Below, in pieces: positions 1 through 8,380 of a stretch of 22,529 nt of DNA. Position numbers and translations under genes: made by a program. The stretch is taken from assembly GCA_015492915.1 (NCBI GenBank), contig WGED01000336.1, positions 1 to 22,529 of the forward strand, read 5' to 3'. The notes below the pieces were generated by a model. That model was not told the origin of the DNA. It made no database searches and saw only the letters and a list, made by a program, of their open reading frames with translations. This stretch comes from Cyclobacteriaceae bacterium (GTDB lineage: Bacteria > Bacteroidota > Bacteroidia > Cytophagales > Cyclobacteriaceae). Within the stretch, counting starts at the first letter, position 1. Every line of letters begins with the position of its first letter.

Positions 1-8
1 AATTTGCT

Positions 9-70
9 CCTGCCCTGTCTGTCGGCAGGCCTCCTCATCAAACGTGCTGATTTTCTTTCCGCCATGGCGG
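9..70. repeat. Two short inverted repeats downstream of napD
   Basis: This non-coding stretch lies beyond the 3' end of napD. It holds CCTGCC (9-14) pairing with GGCAGG (24-29) around a nine-base loop, and the perfect 12-base palindrome CCGCCATGGCGG at 59-70. Neither is followed by a convincing T-run in the napD direction, so I do not call a terminator. They may be a remnant of an intergenic repeat or an mRNA 3'-end structure. Nothing else is recognisable in bases 1-157. Confidence 0.35.
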
Positions 71-157
71 GACAAGTTGTATTTAAGCTCTCATTACGAA
101 ATCCTATTGAGAATTTTGGGTTTAAGGTTCATTAGTCCTGGCTTTACTTGCAAGCAG

Positions 158-508
158 CTAAAACCTTCCCTTCAGATCGCCGCCGTATTTGATGTCGCGC
201 AGTTTGGCGTCGGGGTCATTGAGCCAGTCGGGGATGTTGTCTTTGGTGTTTTCGAGCTTTTCGCGCTCCTGTTCGAGCTCGTCCTCGCTGTAGGCGAAGA
301 CCATCTCGGCAGAGATCACATGAACGATGGCCTGTATTCTCTTCAGCCTGGCTACCTCCTCTTCCGTATCTTCACCCTCGATGGTGATGATAATGCGTCC
401 TTTTTCATCGTGAAGGTGATATTCGCAATCAGGCGATGCCTTAATGGCTTTTATCACTTCCTCGAGATGCTCGGGTCTTGTCTGTACAACTACGCTGCTC
501 AGGTTCAT
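158..508 (-). CDS. napD: NapD, cytoplasmic chaperone for NapA maturation
   Basis: 116 residues. NapD-family proteins bind the twin-arginine signal of NapA in the cytoplasm and hold back export until the molybdenum cofactor is inserted. The N-terminal part (about residues 1-80) has the small ferredoxin-like fold pattern of the family: a first strand starting MNLSSVVVQ, a helix with RPEHLEEVIKAI, then strands around GRIIITIEG. An acidic, charged C-terminal tail of about 35 residues makes it somewhat longer than the usual 80-110 residues. It is the last gene of the nap cluster, as in the epsilonproteobacterial order, where napD also follows napL. The ATG start is clear. The identification rests on the fold pattern plus context, because NapD sequences diverge strongly. 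Confidence 0.85.
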   Translation of the reverse strand: MNLSSVVVQTRPEHLEEVIKAIKASPDCEYHLHDEKGRIIITIEGEDTEEEVARLKRIQAIVHVISAEMVFAYSEDELEQEREKLENTKDNIPDWLNDPDAKLRDIKYGGDLKGRF

Positions 509-619
509 GAATTATCTGATTTGGATAAAAATCATTTTATATAAATAGAATAAACGACATGCGAATTTGCTTATTTATCATATCAATTCGAACAAAACCA
601 TGAAAAAACAATGATTTTC

Positions 620-1618
620 TCATGGTAATTTCCAGATGATTAGAGCACCGGCATTATCTGCCGAAATGACCGTTTTCTCATCATAAAATACTATCCGGGT
701 CACCAGTCCGCGGTGGCCTTTCAGTATCGTGTGCTCCTTTTTTGTATTGATCGAAAACACCGTGATATCATTTTCTTCATTGGCGGTAAAGGCACCTGTT
801 TTGCCTTGGTTATCGAGTCCCACGGCATAAATGTGAAATTCCTTCTGCAAATAATACTGATCATCCGCCAACGTGTTAATTACCCCCACACGGCGGTCCT
901 TGCCGCCTGTCAGGATCACACCGTTTTTATAATCGAGTTGAAAAATTTTATCGACATTAAGCCCGGTGTAATTACCGGTGACCGCCATCTTTTTGATGTC
1001 TGTCCGATGGATGACGCCGCTCTCGTCTGATGAAAAAACAATGATTTTTTGCTCATTCAGACAAAAATCTGAGAAGGTATAGGGACTTATATTGATCTTT
1101 TTAAGTATGTTTTTTTGCTTTATATCAAAAAGGATCAGGTCGTTGCTGAGCAGGCTGATGAGTACCTTGCCGTCATCGATCCACCGTGCTTTGGAAATCA
1201 TCATTTTCTCATGGCCCGCATTGATAACCTCCTGCATCTGTCCGTTTTCAATGACCAGCAGATTCCTGAAGCCATGTTCGCCGATCGACACGGCCAGCAG
1301 CCTGCCCCCAAGCCGGTCAACGGCGAGGACTTTGGCAGGCCCCGCATCGCCCATAAAATCTTTGATCTCAGGCAGGCGGGCTATGACTTTTTTTGATTTT
1401 CGTGCAATGTCAAACGTTTCGATGGTGCCTGCTTCGGTAGCCATGATCACCTTCTGACCCCTGATCACGAAATCCGTAACGCCGCCGGAAGCATGGATGG
1501 CTTCGCGGGGTGTAATGACTTTTTGTGAAAATACAGGCAGCCACAGGATCAGCACGATGAAGAAGGGCATGAGGCTACGAAGAAGTATTTTTCCATGAGA
1601 AAATGGTCTTTTTTTCAT
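620..1618 (-). CDS. napL: NapL-like periplasmic WD40 beta-propeller protein
   Basis: 332 residues from the ATG at 1618. This start gives a typical signal peptide: a basic MKKRPFSHGK region, a hydrophobic stretch, and likely cleavage near VFSQ. An in-frame ATG at 1648 would only add residues before the signal. The mature protein is a series of beta-propeller blades. The last is a clear WD repeat with GH in LKGHRGLVTRIVF and a closing IIWKLP. Epsilonproteobacterial nap clusters carry napL, a periplasmic propeller of poorly defined role, between napB/F and napD. The same position here (napB-napL-napD) supports the name. A scaffold or maturation role for the Nap complex is inference. Short near-identical stretches recur inside and around the gene (see findings). 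Confidence 0.75.
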   Translation of the reverse strand: MKKRPFSHGKILLRSLMPFFIVLILWLPVFSQKVITPREAIHASGGVTDFVIRGQKVIMATEAGTIETFDIARKSKKVIARLPEIKDFMGDAGPAKVLAVDRLGGRLLAVSIGEHGFRNLLVIENGQMQEVINAGHEKMMISKARWIDDGKVLISLLSNDLILFDIKQKNILKKINISPYTFSDFCLNEQKIIVFSSDESGVIHRTDIKKMAVTGNYTGLNVDKIFQLDYKNGVILTGGKDRRVGVINTLADDQYYLQKEFHIYAVGLDNQGKTGAFTANEENDITVFSINTKKEHTILKGHRGLVTRIVFYDEKTVISADNAGALIIWKLP

Positions 1619-1693
1619 AATATACCCTAAACACCTCATAATCATCATTTTCTCATATTTAGGGGACAAGCTTTTTTAAAGAGGCTTTTATCT

Positions 1694-2278
1694 CTACTTC
1701 ACCCCTTCGCCCATTTTTTTCTTCAGGTTTGATCGTGATTTTTCTTTGGTACCTCTGTAATCCGGATCAAACACATTGGGTATCTCTACGGTGATCTGCG
1801 CCTGTGGCACATGGCACTGCGAACAGTTGAACATGGCACTGTTAAACCTCCCCAGGTCCTTTTCGACGACTTCACCCTCTTCGGCGTCCACCAGGTATTT
1901 GCCGTCTTTTTCAATGATGACAGGGCGGTAGCTCGTCATATGAGTGGCGGGCAGCGGGGTGGCTTTGAACTCAGGGGCTTTTTCAGGCATATGGCACCAG
2001 AGGCATTTGTTATCATCGATCTTGATGGGCAGAAAGCCACTTACACGGTGTGGTATCAGCGGTGGAGCGTTTTCAAATGAGCGGTCAAGAGTAGCACTCT
2101 CGCCGGGCCTTTGTTTTGAATATTCGGGCATCTCCGTCAGTGGCGACTCATCACTCATCAGCATTTCATGTGATAAATCGACTTGCCCGTTTTGAGCCGA
2201 TTCTTCACTTTTCCTGGCATCTCCGCAGGCGCCCGTCAGCAGGGCGAAAGATATCATACAAATTAAGGTCTTGTTCAT
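1694..2278 (-). CDS. napB: NapB, diheme c-type cytochrome subunit of periplasmic nitrate reductase, lipoprotein form
   Basis: 194 residues. NapB passes electrons to NapA in the periplasm. Two heme-binding motifs are visible, CLWCH (92-96) and CSQCH (152-156). The family-typical PPLIPH (H77) and PATH (H113) are likely distal heme ligands. The N-terminus is unusual: MNKTLICMISFALLTGAC ends in a lipobox (LTGAC, Cys18), so the protein is predicted to be a lipoprotein, whereas textbook NapB is soluble. About 55 low-complexity acidic residues follow the lipid site as a possible tether. The gene lies 12 bases downstream of napH in the same operon. Heme motifs and context make the NapB call firm; the lipidation is predicted from the sequence only. 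Confidence 0.9.
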   Translation of the reverse strand: MNKTLICMISFALLTGACGDARKSEESAQNGQVDLSHEMLMSDESPLTEMPEYSKQRPGESATLDRSFENAPPLIPHRVSGFLPIKIDDNKCLWCHMPEKAPEFKATPLPATHMTSYRPVIIEKDGKYLVDAEEGEVVEKDLGRFNSAMFNCSQCHVPQAQITVEIPNVFDPDYRGTKEKSRSNLKKKMGEGVK

Positions 2279-2290
2279 TGTTTCGGATTT

Positions 2291-3097
2291 CTATGTTTTA
2301 TAATTAAAAACAGAAAATTTCAATGCGTCATCATCGCATACTTCGATGCACCTGGCACAAATGGAACATGCACCCCTGATGTAGCCCGAATCCTCGCCGA
2401 TTAGAAAAAGTACCTGTTCCTCATGGCACACATCCTTACACTTCATGCAAAGCGTGCATTTCTCCGTATCATGGCTTACTTTTACAAGGGCAAATCGGCT
2501 TATTATTGTGTAAAATGCACCCAAAGGACATAAATGACCACACCATCCGTGCTCTACTACCAGCACATCGAACAGAAACACTGCCGCAACTGCCATCCAG
2601 CCCAGTCCGATGCCGAAGATAATGCCGCGATGAAATATCGTGATGGGGTTGATGATCTCAAAAGCGGCAATGCCGGCAAACCATGAAACCACCAAACCGA
2701 TACCCAACACCCAATAGCGTGTTTTCCTGTTGATTTTTATCAAATTTTCATGACCTGACAACTTAAGTTTGCCTCTTGTCCACTTTGCAAGATCAGTGAC
2801 CATATTGAGGGGGCACACCCAACTGCAAAAGCTCCTGCCCGCCAGCAGGGCGTAAAAAGCCAGGATGATCAATGCGCCGATCAGGGCGTCACTGCTCATC
2901 ACGAATCCCGCTGCCATTGCCTGCAGCACGGCATGGGGGTCGGACAAGTAGAAAAGCTCAAAAACACGTGCCGAGCTGTAAGTGCCTGTCAGCAATTTCC
3001 ATCCCCACCACTGTGTGCCGCTAAATAGCAGGAGCAGGCCCGCCTGTGTGGTACGCCGCAGTATCAGATAACGGTTATTTTTAAAATATTCAATCAT
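2291..3097 (-). CDS. napH: NapH, membrane quinol dehydrogenase iron-sulfur subunit
   Basis: 268 residues from the ATG at 3097. Upstream in-frame GTG and TTG codons are possible starts but less likely. NapH is the integral membrane partner of NapG, and NapGH oxidises menaquinol for the Nap pathway. About four transmembrane helices are visible. Two CX3CP motifs, CSWVCP and CGHLCP, follow membrane segments as is typical of NapH. Near the C-terminus are two [4Fe-4S] ferredoxin motifs, CTLCMKCKDVC and CSICARCIEVC, facing the cytoplasm. The start overlaps the end of napG by eight bases, which suggests translational coupling. With no napC in the window, NapGH is the only recognisable quinol route to NapB/NapA. 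Confidence 0.93.
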   Translation of the reverse strand: MIEYFKNNRYLILRRTTQAGLLLLFSGTQWWGWKLLTGTYSSARVFELFYLSDPHAVLQAMAAGFVMSSDALIGALIILAFYALLAGRSFCSWVCPLNMVTDLAKWTRGKLKLSGHENLIKINRKTRYWVLGIGLVVSWFAGIAAFEIINPITIFHRGIIFGIGLGWMAVAAVFLFDVLVVEHGWCGHLCPLGAFYTIISRFALVKVSHDTEKCTLCMKCKDVCHEEQVLFLIGEDSGYIRGACSICARCIEVCDDDALKFSVFNYKT

Positions 3098-3896
3098 CAC
3101 CAAACAGTGATTCCCAATTGTTCAGTATGTCTTCGGGCTTCGATGTCTTTTCTTTCTTATCCTTCAATTCTTTAAGACGCCGCTCATCCTCCCGCTCCCA
3201 GCCTTTGATGTAATGCTTGCCGACCATGCCTGTGGCCACCGCGCGCGGCAACACGAAGATGGCCGCTTTTTCCGTCACACAGGCATGTTCGCACATGCCA
3301 CAGCCTGTGCATACATCACGGTGAACGACGGGCTCCAGCAGGGCATGTTTGCCCGTTCGCTCATTGCGCTTCATTTCCAGCGTGATAGCCTCACCCATCA
3401 ATGGGCATGCTCTGTAGCACGCATCGCATTGTATGCCCCAGTAAGCCAGACACGATTCCTGATCGATCACCGCAATGCCCATCCTCGCTTTTTCGACGTC
3501 GGGAATAGCCTTTTTCTCATGGCTTTCCTCTTTCGGAATGGTAGCCGCATCCAGTGCACCGCTCGGGCACGCAGGTATGCACGGTACGTCAGGGCACATG
3601 TAGCACGGAGTCGTGCGCGGAATGAAAAATGGCGAGCCGGCCGATGCATGATCATCAATATCCGCCAGCTTCAGCGTATCATATGGGCAGGCTTCCACGC
3701 AATTGCCGCAGCGGATGCAGGCCTTGAGGAAATCCTCTTCCAGCAACGCGCCGGGAGGCCTCAGCGTCAGTTCCGAGGCTTTCAGCTTCGTGGCCGTGGC
3801 GCCCCAGACGATGCCCCCGAGCCCTGCCAGCCCTATGTCCCGGAACATCAGTTTCAGTGCCTTGCGCCTGCCGTTTTTCACCCCTTTGTCAGCCAT
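3090..3896 (-). CDS. napG: NapG, periplasmic ferredoxin-type subunit of the NapGH quinol dehydrogenase
   Basis: 268 residues. NapG carries electrons from NapH towards NapB/NapA. Four [4Fe-4S] cluster motifs are visible: Cys60/63/66/70, Cys98/101/106/110, Cys149/157/160/164 and Cys196/199/202/206. The N-terminus has a twin-arginine-like GRRKALK followed by a hydrophobic glycine-rich helix (about residues 21-36), fitting Tat export or a retained membrane anchor. The gene begins nine bases after napA stops and overlaps napH, so all three are probably co-translated. Length and cluster spacing are normal for NapG. The C-terminal 45 residues are highly charged and rich in lysine and glutamate. Confidence 0.93.
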   Translation of the reverse strand: MADKGVKNGRRKALKLMFRDIGLAGLGGIVWGATATKLKASELTLRPPGALLEEDFLKACIRCGNCVEACPYDTLKLADIDDHASAGSPFFIPRTTPCYMCPDVPCIPACPSGALDAATIPKEESHEKKAIPDVEKARMGIAVIDQESCLAYWGIQCDACYRACPLMGEAITLEMKRNERTGKHALLEPVVHRDVCTGCGMCEHACVTEKAAIFVLPRAVATGMVGKHYIKGWEREDERRLKELKDKKEKTSKPEDILNNWESLFGDD

Positions 3897-3905
3897 GATA
3901 TTATT

Positions 3906-6698
3906 TTAGGCTTTGTAAATCTTAACAGCGCATTTTTTGAAGTCCGTCTGCTTCGACTGCGGATCCGTAGCATCGAGGCACACCTTGTTTATGAGTACTT
4001 TCTCATCGAACCAGGGCACATAAATAAGCCCTTTGGGCGGCCTGTTCCGGCCTCTCGTCTCCACATGGGCTTTCACCTTCCCGCGCCGCGACTCCACCCA
4101 TATCAGGTCTCCTTGTTGTGTGCCGAACTTGCTGGCATCTTCAGGGTGCATATAGCAAAGTGCTTCAGGCACAGCGCGGTACAGTTCGGGCACGCGCATG
4201 GTCATGGTGCCGCTGTGCCAGTGCTCGAGCACACGCCCCGTGCACAACCAGAGGGGGTAGTTATCGTCCGGCATCTCAGGTGGATCCATGTACGGGCGGA
4301 AGAATATCTTCGCCTTGTTCTTCAAGTCAACCTTGCCTTTCGTGCTGTCAGGCCCTTTCAGCGTGCCTTGCGGAATAGTTTTCAGCGCTTTCCCATAGAA
4401 AGCGAATTCACCGATGCCTTCTTTACGTGCATAGGGATCGTATTTCGAGTTGAAGCGCCACTGCGTCTCCTTGCCGTCCACGACGGGCCATTTGAGACCG
4501 CGCACTTTGTGGTAAGTGTCGAAATCGGCATAATCGTGCGCCTTGCCCTCACCGAATTTGCGGTATTCCTCCCATAGGTATTTCTGAATAAAGAAACCGT
4601 AACCATTCCATTCCTTGCCGTCGGCGCCGATGATCTTTCGTCCGTCGCCTTCGGCCTCCGTATTGTGGAATCCTTCGCCGATGGGATCGGGCCATTGATA
4701 TGATTTTGCTTCTTCATTGGCGAACAAAACATCGAACAGGGTATCCTCGGGGTCGTAACCCATTTTCTTTGCATCGTCAAGCACATCGGGCAATCCGCCT
4801 TCGAGCCCGGGGATATTTTTAGCACCCCATACGTCCTTAAGTTTGAACCGTTTTGAAATCTCGACATACTGCCACAGGTCGGGCATGGCATCACCCACGG
4901 GCACTACCTGCTGTTTCCAGTGCTGTGTCCTGCGTTCGGCATTGCCGTAAGCGCCCCATTTTTCATAGATCATCGCCACCGGCAATACCAGGTCAGCCAC
5001 TTTGGCCGAAACACCCGGATAGCTGTCGGAAACCACTATAAAATTGTCCATGGTGCGTGCCGTTTTGAGCCAGTGTTTGGCGTTGGCCGTGCACATGAAG
5101 GGATTGCAGACATTTACCCATGCAAATTTTATTTTACCATCCTCTAGGTCCCTGAATATTTTCATGATATGAGAGCCCACTTTGGGGTTCAGCGTACCCT
5201 TCGGTATCTTCCACAGCTTTTCCGACACCTCCCTGTGTTTCGGATTGGCTACGACCATGTCGGCGGGTAGCCTGTGGGCAAATGTCCCCACTTCCCGGGC
5301 TGTGCCACAAGCAGAGGGCTGCCCTGTCAGGCTGAAAGCGCCGTTGCCCGGTTTGGCCTGCTTGCCAAGCAGTAGGTGTACCATATAGGCTTGCTCATTC
5401 ACCCATACTCCACGGGTGTGCTGGTTCATCCCCATGGTCCAGAAGGAGACAACCTTTCTGTTTTTCTCAATGTACAGGCTGGAGAGCAGCTTCAGCTTCA
5501 CCTTGAAGGAAGCCAGATCTTCCTCATCATTGCCTTTGGCCAGCCTTGCCACATAATCGAGAGTATAAGGCTCGAGGGCTTTTTTAAATTCTTCGAAAGC
5601 AATAACCCAGTGGGCATTGGCGGCAGCACGATGCTTCATCTCGAGCGTGTCGCCTTCCTTATAGCCCAGATAGTTAAGCGTAACGGCCTCTCTCTCAGAT
5701 ATTTTTTTGGAAACCTCTCTTTTGACCGTTTCACGTTCCTTGTCGGTAAATCCCGGGTGGTCGGGCGTCCTCATGCCGTAACCCGTATCCACATGGCCCG
5801 TGACAAAAGCGGTGTATTTGTCAATGAATGCCTTATCGATGGCGTCAGGGCTGTTATAGACAATCTCGCGGGCTATGTAATTCCAGATAGCGAGATCTGT
5901 ATGAGGTTTGAAGATAATTTCCACATCGGCGAGGTCCGAGCAGCGGTTGGTATAGGTGGACAGGTTAATGATCTTCACCCTTTTCGGGTTCGATAGTTTT
6001 CTGTCTGTCACCCTTGACCATAGCACGGGGTGCATTTCAGCCATGTTGGCGCCCCAGGTCACAACAGTGTCTGTGAGTTCGATATCATCATAATTGCCCG
6101 CAGGCTCATCAATGCCATAAGTCTGGATGAAACCTACAACGGCAGAGGCCATGCAATGGCGGGCGTTGGGGTCGATGTTGTTCGAGCGAAAACCTGCCTT
6201 CATCAGTTTGGCCATGGCATAGCCTTCCTGCACGGTGTACTGCCCCGAGCCGAAAACCGCAATGCCTGTGGGCCCCAGCTCATTGAGGCTCCTGCGCATC
6301 TGCTTCTCGATCTCGTCATAGGCTTTTTTCCATGACACCGGCTTGAATTTGCCGTTCTTGCTGAAGTTGCCATTCTCATCCACGCGCATCAGTGGTTGCT
6401 TCAGGCGGTCGGCGCCGTACATGATCTTGGCGTTGAAATACCCTTTGATGCAGTTCAGGCCTCTGTTTACGGGTGCGGCGGGGTCGCCTTTTACGGCCAC
6501 GATCTTGTCCTTTTTGGTGGCTACCATAATACCGCATCCTGTTCCGCAAAAGCGGCAGACGGCCTTGTCCCAGCGCCACCCGCCCTCGGAGGTGTCGGGG
6601 GGTGCGGCCTGCAGTTCTTTCGGCAATGCCATGCCTATGGATGAAGCAGCGGCAGCTATCGCGGAGGTCTTTATGAAATCTCTTCTTTTGATACCCAT
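3906..6698 (-). CDS. napA: NapA, catalytic subunit of periplasmic nitrate reductase
   Basis: 930 residues. NapA reduces nitrate to nitrite in the periplasm at a bis-MGD molybdenum site. The N-terminus has a Tat signal (KRRDFIK, then an alanine-rich helix, cleavage near LQA). The [4Fe-4S] ligands are Cys48, Cys51, Cys55 and Cys83, with the conserved lysine just after (CIKG). The molybdenum-ligating cysteine is Cys182 in ARHCMASAVVGF, a family hallmark that separates NapA from formate dehydrogenases (selenocysteine or cysteine in another context). The C-terminal molybdopterin-binding domain contains WLCTGRVLEHWHSGTMT. The length is near that of the long epsilonproteobacterial NapA (about 920) rather than the roughly 830 of Escherichia coli. 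napD is in the same cluster to serve the Tat signal. A 104-base gap with a strong hairpin separates it from hao upstream. Confidence 0.97.
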   Translation of the reverse strand: MGIKRRDFIKTSAIAAAASSIGMALPKELQAAPPDTSEGGWRWDKAVCRFCGTGCGIMVATKKDKIVAVKGDPAAPVNRGLNCIKGYFNAKIMYGADRLKQPLMRVDENGNFSKNGKFKPVSWKKAYDEIEKQMRRSLNELGPTGIAVFGSGQYTVQEGYAMAKLMKAGFRSNNIDPNARHCMASAVVGFIQTYGIDEPAGNYDDIELTDTVVTWGANMAEMHPVLWSRVTDRKLSNPKRVKIINLSTYTNRCSDLADVEIIFKPHTDLAIWNYIAREIVYNSPDAIDKAFIDKYTAFVTGHVDTGYGMRTPDHPGFTDKERETVKREVSKKISEREAVTLNYLGYKEGDTLEMKHRAAANAHWVIAFEEFKKALEPYTLDYVARLAKGNDEEDLASFKVKLKLLSSLYIEKNRKVVSFWTMGMNQHTRGVWVNEQAYMVHLLLGKQAKPGNGAFSLTGQPSACGTAREVGTFAHRLPADMVVANPKHREVSEKLWKIPKGTLNPKVGSHIMKIFRDLEDGKIKFAWVNVCNPFMCTANAKHWLKTARTMDNFIVVSDSYPGVSAKVADLVLPVAMIYEKWGAYGNAERRTQHWKQQVVPVGDAMPDLWQYVEISKRFKLKDVWGAKNIPGLEGGLPDVLDDAKKMGYDPEDTLFDVLFANEEAKSYQWPDPIGEGFHNTEAEGDGRKIIGADGKEWNGYGFFIQKYLWEEYRKFGEGKAHDYADFDTYHKVRGLKWPVVDGKETQWRFNSKYDPYARKEGIGEFAFYGKALKTIPQGTLKGPDSTKGKVDLKNKAKIFFRPYMDPPEMPDDNYPLWLCTGRVLEHWHSGTMTMRVPELYRAVPEALCYMHPEDASKFGTQQGDLIWVESRRGKVKAHVETRGRNRPPKGLIYVPWFDEKVLINKVCLDATDPQSKQTDFKKCAVKIYKA

Positions 6699-6750
6699 GA
6701 TATTACTTCGTTTGGGAGGAAGAATTATTTAAAAATGTATTACAAAGTCA

Positions 6751-6789
6751 TAAAAAAGTAAATATGGCACAGCGCCGGCTGTGCCATAT
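6751..6789 (-). terminator. Strong hairpin with T-run between hao and napA (terminator or attenuator)
   Basis: A perfect 12-base-pair stem, ATATGGCACAGC (6762-6773) and GCTGTGCCATAT (6778-6789), closes a four-base loop. Read on the minus strand, it lies 14 bases after the hao stop codon and is followed by a T-rich stretch (TTTACTTTTTT), as an intrinsic terminator would be. napA begins about 52 bases further on, in the same direction. It could end the porin-Rieske-cytb-hao transcript, act as a partial terminator that sets the hao:nap ratio, or stabilise an mRNA end. Confidence 0.8.
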
Positions 6790-6802
6790 CCTTAATGATA
6801 TC

Positions 6803-8341
6803 TTATTCCGATTCCTGCTCCGAATAACGCTTGCGGAATTCGGCGGCGGCAGCTTTTCTTCTGGCTGCTTCTTCGGGATCCATTTTACCGATGAACCACT
6901 TGTGCATCTCGCTGTTCAGGATTTCATCCAGTAGCTTTTGCACTTTGGCGGCCCCGGCAGCCTTGCCATGTTTCCTGCCCTCATCGATGAGTTCTTTCAC
7001 TTCAGGAACCATTTCCATATAGAACCTGTCGGCCACTTCAAAGTTTCCGTGCCACTGCGTGTAATCGGGTCCCATCATGGCAGCACCCATTCTGGCTCTT
7101 CGGCCCTCATGATGCCAAAGATAGAAATAGGTCCACTCAATTTTGTCATCAAACGGGGTGGGAGTGATGAGATCGTTGGCCTTCAGGGCGTTCATCAGTG
7201 CAAGGGCAGGCTTACCGAACTTCTCATTATAAATATGAACAACATTATCATACTGAGAGTAGAAATTTTTAACATAGTCCCTCGTGTGACATTGAAAACA
7301 TACATTCTGCATGTTTTTGCGGCGCTGTTCCCAGGTCAGGAAGTCATCCGGAAGCGGCTTGCCCATGGATTCATATTTAGCCATTTCAGCGGCGTCGATT
7401 TTTTCAGATACTTTCGGTCTGAGTGTCCAGCTTATCCTGTCACCCACGTCATGCGTGACGGGCTGATCGGGCGTGGCACTCATGTGGCAGGTAGCACAGG
7501 TAGGTGCAGCAGTATAATCCTGGCCCACTACCCATGGTTGTGCGTCGAGGTTCATCTTTTCGCGATGAGCGTGGTAGTTGATGCCGTGCTTGGATTCGTT
7601 ATATATTTCAAGCTGTGGATGGTCTGGTCCCATATGGCATTTACCACAGTTTTCAGGTTGCCGTGCTTGCGCGATAGAGAAATGATGTCTGTTGTGACAT
7701 GCAGAGCATGAGCCTTTTGAGCCGTCGAGGTTGATACGGCCCATACCTGTATTCGGCCATGTTTTTGGGTCGAGTAACAAGATACCCATGTCATTGTATT
7801 TAGGCTTGCCGTTCTCATCGGTCTGCATCTGCACCTTGGAGCCATGACATTGCCAGCATCCCGATGCAGCGGCTGGGTTAGAGCCATCCATAAATTGATC
7901 ATGACCTTCGACCACTTCGGCCAATACATTGTCGAGCGACCCCATGATCATGCCAGCATCGGCGTGATGGCTTGTTGTAAATTGCTCCGCTTCTTCCTTA
8001 TGACACCTTGCACAGTCATTGGGCGTTACGATAGTTGCAATGAACTGGCCTTCGTGATCATATCCGTCAATGTCGCCTTTTTTGGCCTGGTGACATTCGA
8101 GACAACCAACACCCACTTCAGCGTGCTTGCTGTCTTTCCATTGTTCTACGATTACTTTACCCGCGCCCTGTTCGCTGTGACAACTGATACAGTGCCGCGT
8201 GCCCTCATCCACAATAGGATCGGGTTTGTAATTTGGATCGGCGCGCTGTACCTCTTTGGCCAGTGCGATGAGCAATACAGCAATAAATACGAGGCTCAGG
8301 ATGCCGATGATGGTTCTTTTTGTATTTAAACTTGTTGCCAT
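6803..8341 (-). CDS. hao: Octaheme c-type cytochrome of the hydroxylamine oxidoreductase (HAO) family, membrane-anchored
   Basis: 512 residues with eight CXXCH heme motifs starting at residues 51, 80, 110, 162, 212, 232, 282 and 348, the number and spread expected for HAO. The fourth (CWQCH, 162-166) corresponds by order to the catalytic P460-type heme. The region after the last heme holds WHHEGRRARMGAAMMGPDYTQWHG (two halves around residues 409-431), a typical HAO helical segment. Residues 10-28 form one hydrophobic helix without an obvious cleavage site, so it is probably anchored to the membrane. Family members either oxidise hydroxylamine or, as in epsilonproteobacterial Hao, are thought to reduce nitrite or hydroxylamine. 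Beside nap and without nrfA, a reductive role towards ammonium is plausible. There is no CXXCK motif, so it is not NrfA, and it is far larger than NapC. Confidence 0.88.
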   Translation of the reverse strand: MATSLNTKRTIIGILSLVFIAVLLIALAKEVQRADPNYKPDPIVDEGTRHCISCHSEQGAGKVIVEQWKDSKHAEVGVGCLECHQAKKGDIDGYDHEGQFIATIVTPNDCARCHKEEAEQFTTSHHADAGMIMGSLDNVLAEVVEGHDQFMDGSNPAAASGCWQCHGSKVQMQTDENGKPKYNDMGILLLDPKTWPNTGMGRINLDGSKGSCSACHNRHHFSIAQARQPENCGKCHMGPDHPQLEIYNESKHGINYHAHREKMNLDAQPWVVGQDYTAAPTCATCHMSATPDQPVTHDVGDRISWTLRPKVSEKIDAAEMAKYESMGKPLPDDFLTWEQRRKNMQNVCFQCHTRDYVKNFYSQYDNVVHIYNEKFGKPALALMNALKANDLITPTPFDDKIEWTYFYLWHHEGRRARMGAAMMGPDYTQWHGNFEVADRFYMEMVPEVKELIDEGRKHGKAAGAAKVQKLLDEILNSEMHKWFIGKMDPEEAARRKAAAAEFRKRYSEQESE

Positions 8342-8380
8342 TTTCTTATATTTTGAGTTACTGTTTTGATTTTCTTTATG

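Noticed and set aside
44..544. 166-codon plus-strand open frame opposite napD
   Set aside because: It is a shadow of napD with no recognisable domain; the minus-strand frame fits NapD and its operon.
3213..4577. 454-codon plus-strand open frame opposite napG and napA
   Set aside because: Both minus-strand genes are complete and strongly recognised; the plus frame has shadow-like composition rich in His, Arg and Ala.
6803..8341. Octaheme gene as NrfA or NapC
   Set aside because: There is no CXXCK motif and eight rather than five hemes, so not NrfA; NapC is a tetraheme protein of about 200 residues.
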